Shown here piece after piece: positions 63,961 to 64,000 of a stretch of 64,000 nt of DNA (the first letter of the stretch is position 1; every line of letters starts with the position of its first letter). The notes beneath the pieces were generated by a model, which saw only the letters and a program-made list of their open reading frames with translations, had not been told where the DNA came from and made no database searches. A program made the position numbers and the translations under genes. Source of the DNA: Ambrosia x helenae (taxonomy: Eukaryota; Streptophyta; Magnoliopsida; Asterales; Asteraceae); contig CM061231.1 in NCBI GenBank assembly GCA_030844895.1, positions 9,137,618 to 9,201,617 of the forward strand. Reading direction: 5' to 3'.

Positions 63961-64000
63961 TGGTTATAGGGAATTTGATTATTAGAATGCCTTTTAGCCT

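Overview
This window is a gene-poor, AT-rich stretch of plant nuclear DNA made almost entirely of transposable elements nested in one another. The tRNA-iMet primer sites, the Sirevirus-type Copia element with extra 3' ORFs, the Ty3 LTRs and the many small TIR elements all point to a flowering plant. The form of the 3' ORF (annotated as 'synaptobrevin/longin-like' in Asteraceae genomes) suggests Asteraceae; that placement is from memory and is an inference. I found no intact host gene, no RNA gene and no CRISPR.

Layout. 1-3.8 kb: an array of a 16-bp palindrome, a hAT-type MITE with 8-bp TSD, and MITEs abutting (TA)n. 3833-18030: a solo Ty3-type LTR (TSD ATATA) split by an 11.66-kb Sirevirus-like Copia element at 5921-17577 (TSD GGTCG). 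The Copia's two 718-bp LTRs read as identical, and all its genes are on the minus strand: gag, protease-integrase, RT-RNase H, then an env-like region. 19002-19509: a MULE-type MITE. 19797-27343: a gag-only Ty3 element (TR-GAG type) with 2.66-kb LTRs that differ only in homopolymer lengths. 27454-33.1 kb: a Tourist-like MITE, a (TA)n MITE, a second solo LTR in the opposite orientation and a tandem repeat. 33.7-41 kb: tRNA-like and hexamer repeats, a Helitron with a perfect 3' hairpin, a short hAT MITE and a CACTA-type element that carries a fragment of mitochondrial atp1.

41.1-45.0 kb: a decayed Copia relic whose Gag middle module lies inverted beside the rest. 45.9-56.5 kb: two MULE-like elements, two more complete hAT MITEs, Helitron-like and LINE-tail debris. 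56.7-64 kb: the 5' end of a larger hAT-like element whose ORF is cut after 17 codons by an LTR retrotransposon; this forms an LTR-leader-LTR-leader tandem that runs off the window.

How the parts relate. The Copia encodes all the usual enzymes plus the 3' ORFs. The gag-only element has no pol and would need enzymes in trans. The MITEs would need transposases from elsewhere. Several reading-frame breaks in the two young retroelements, and all LTR-LTR differences seen, are single-base changes in homopolymer runs, so consensus-sequence error is a real alternative to biological decay.

The most interesting signals are a set of co-resident hAT-type elements with similar ends and sizes but a different self-complementary motif filling each one; replacement of the promoter-proximal motif array between related LTRs; and the CACTA capture of organellar sequence.
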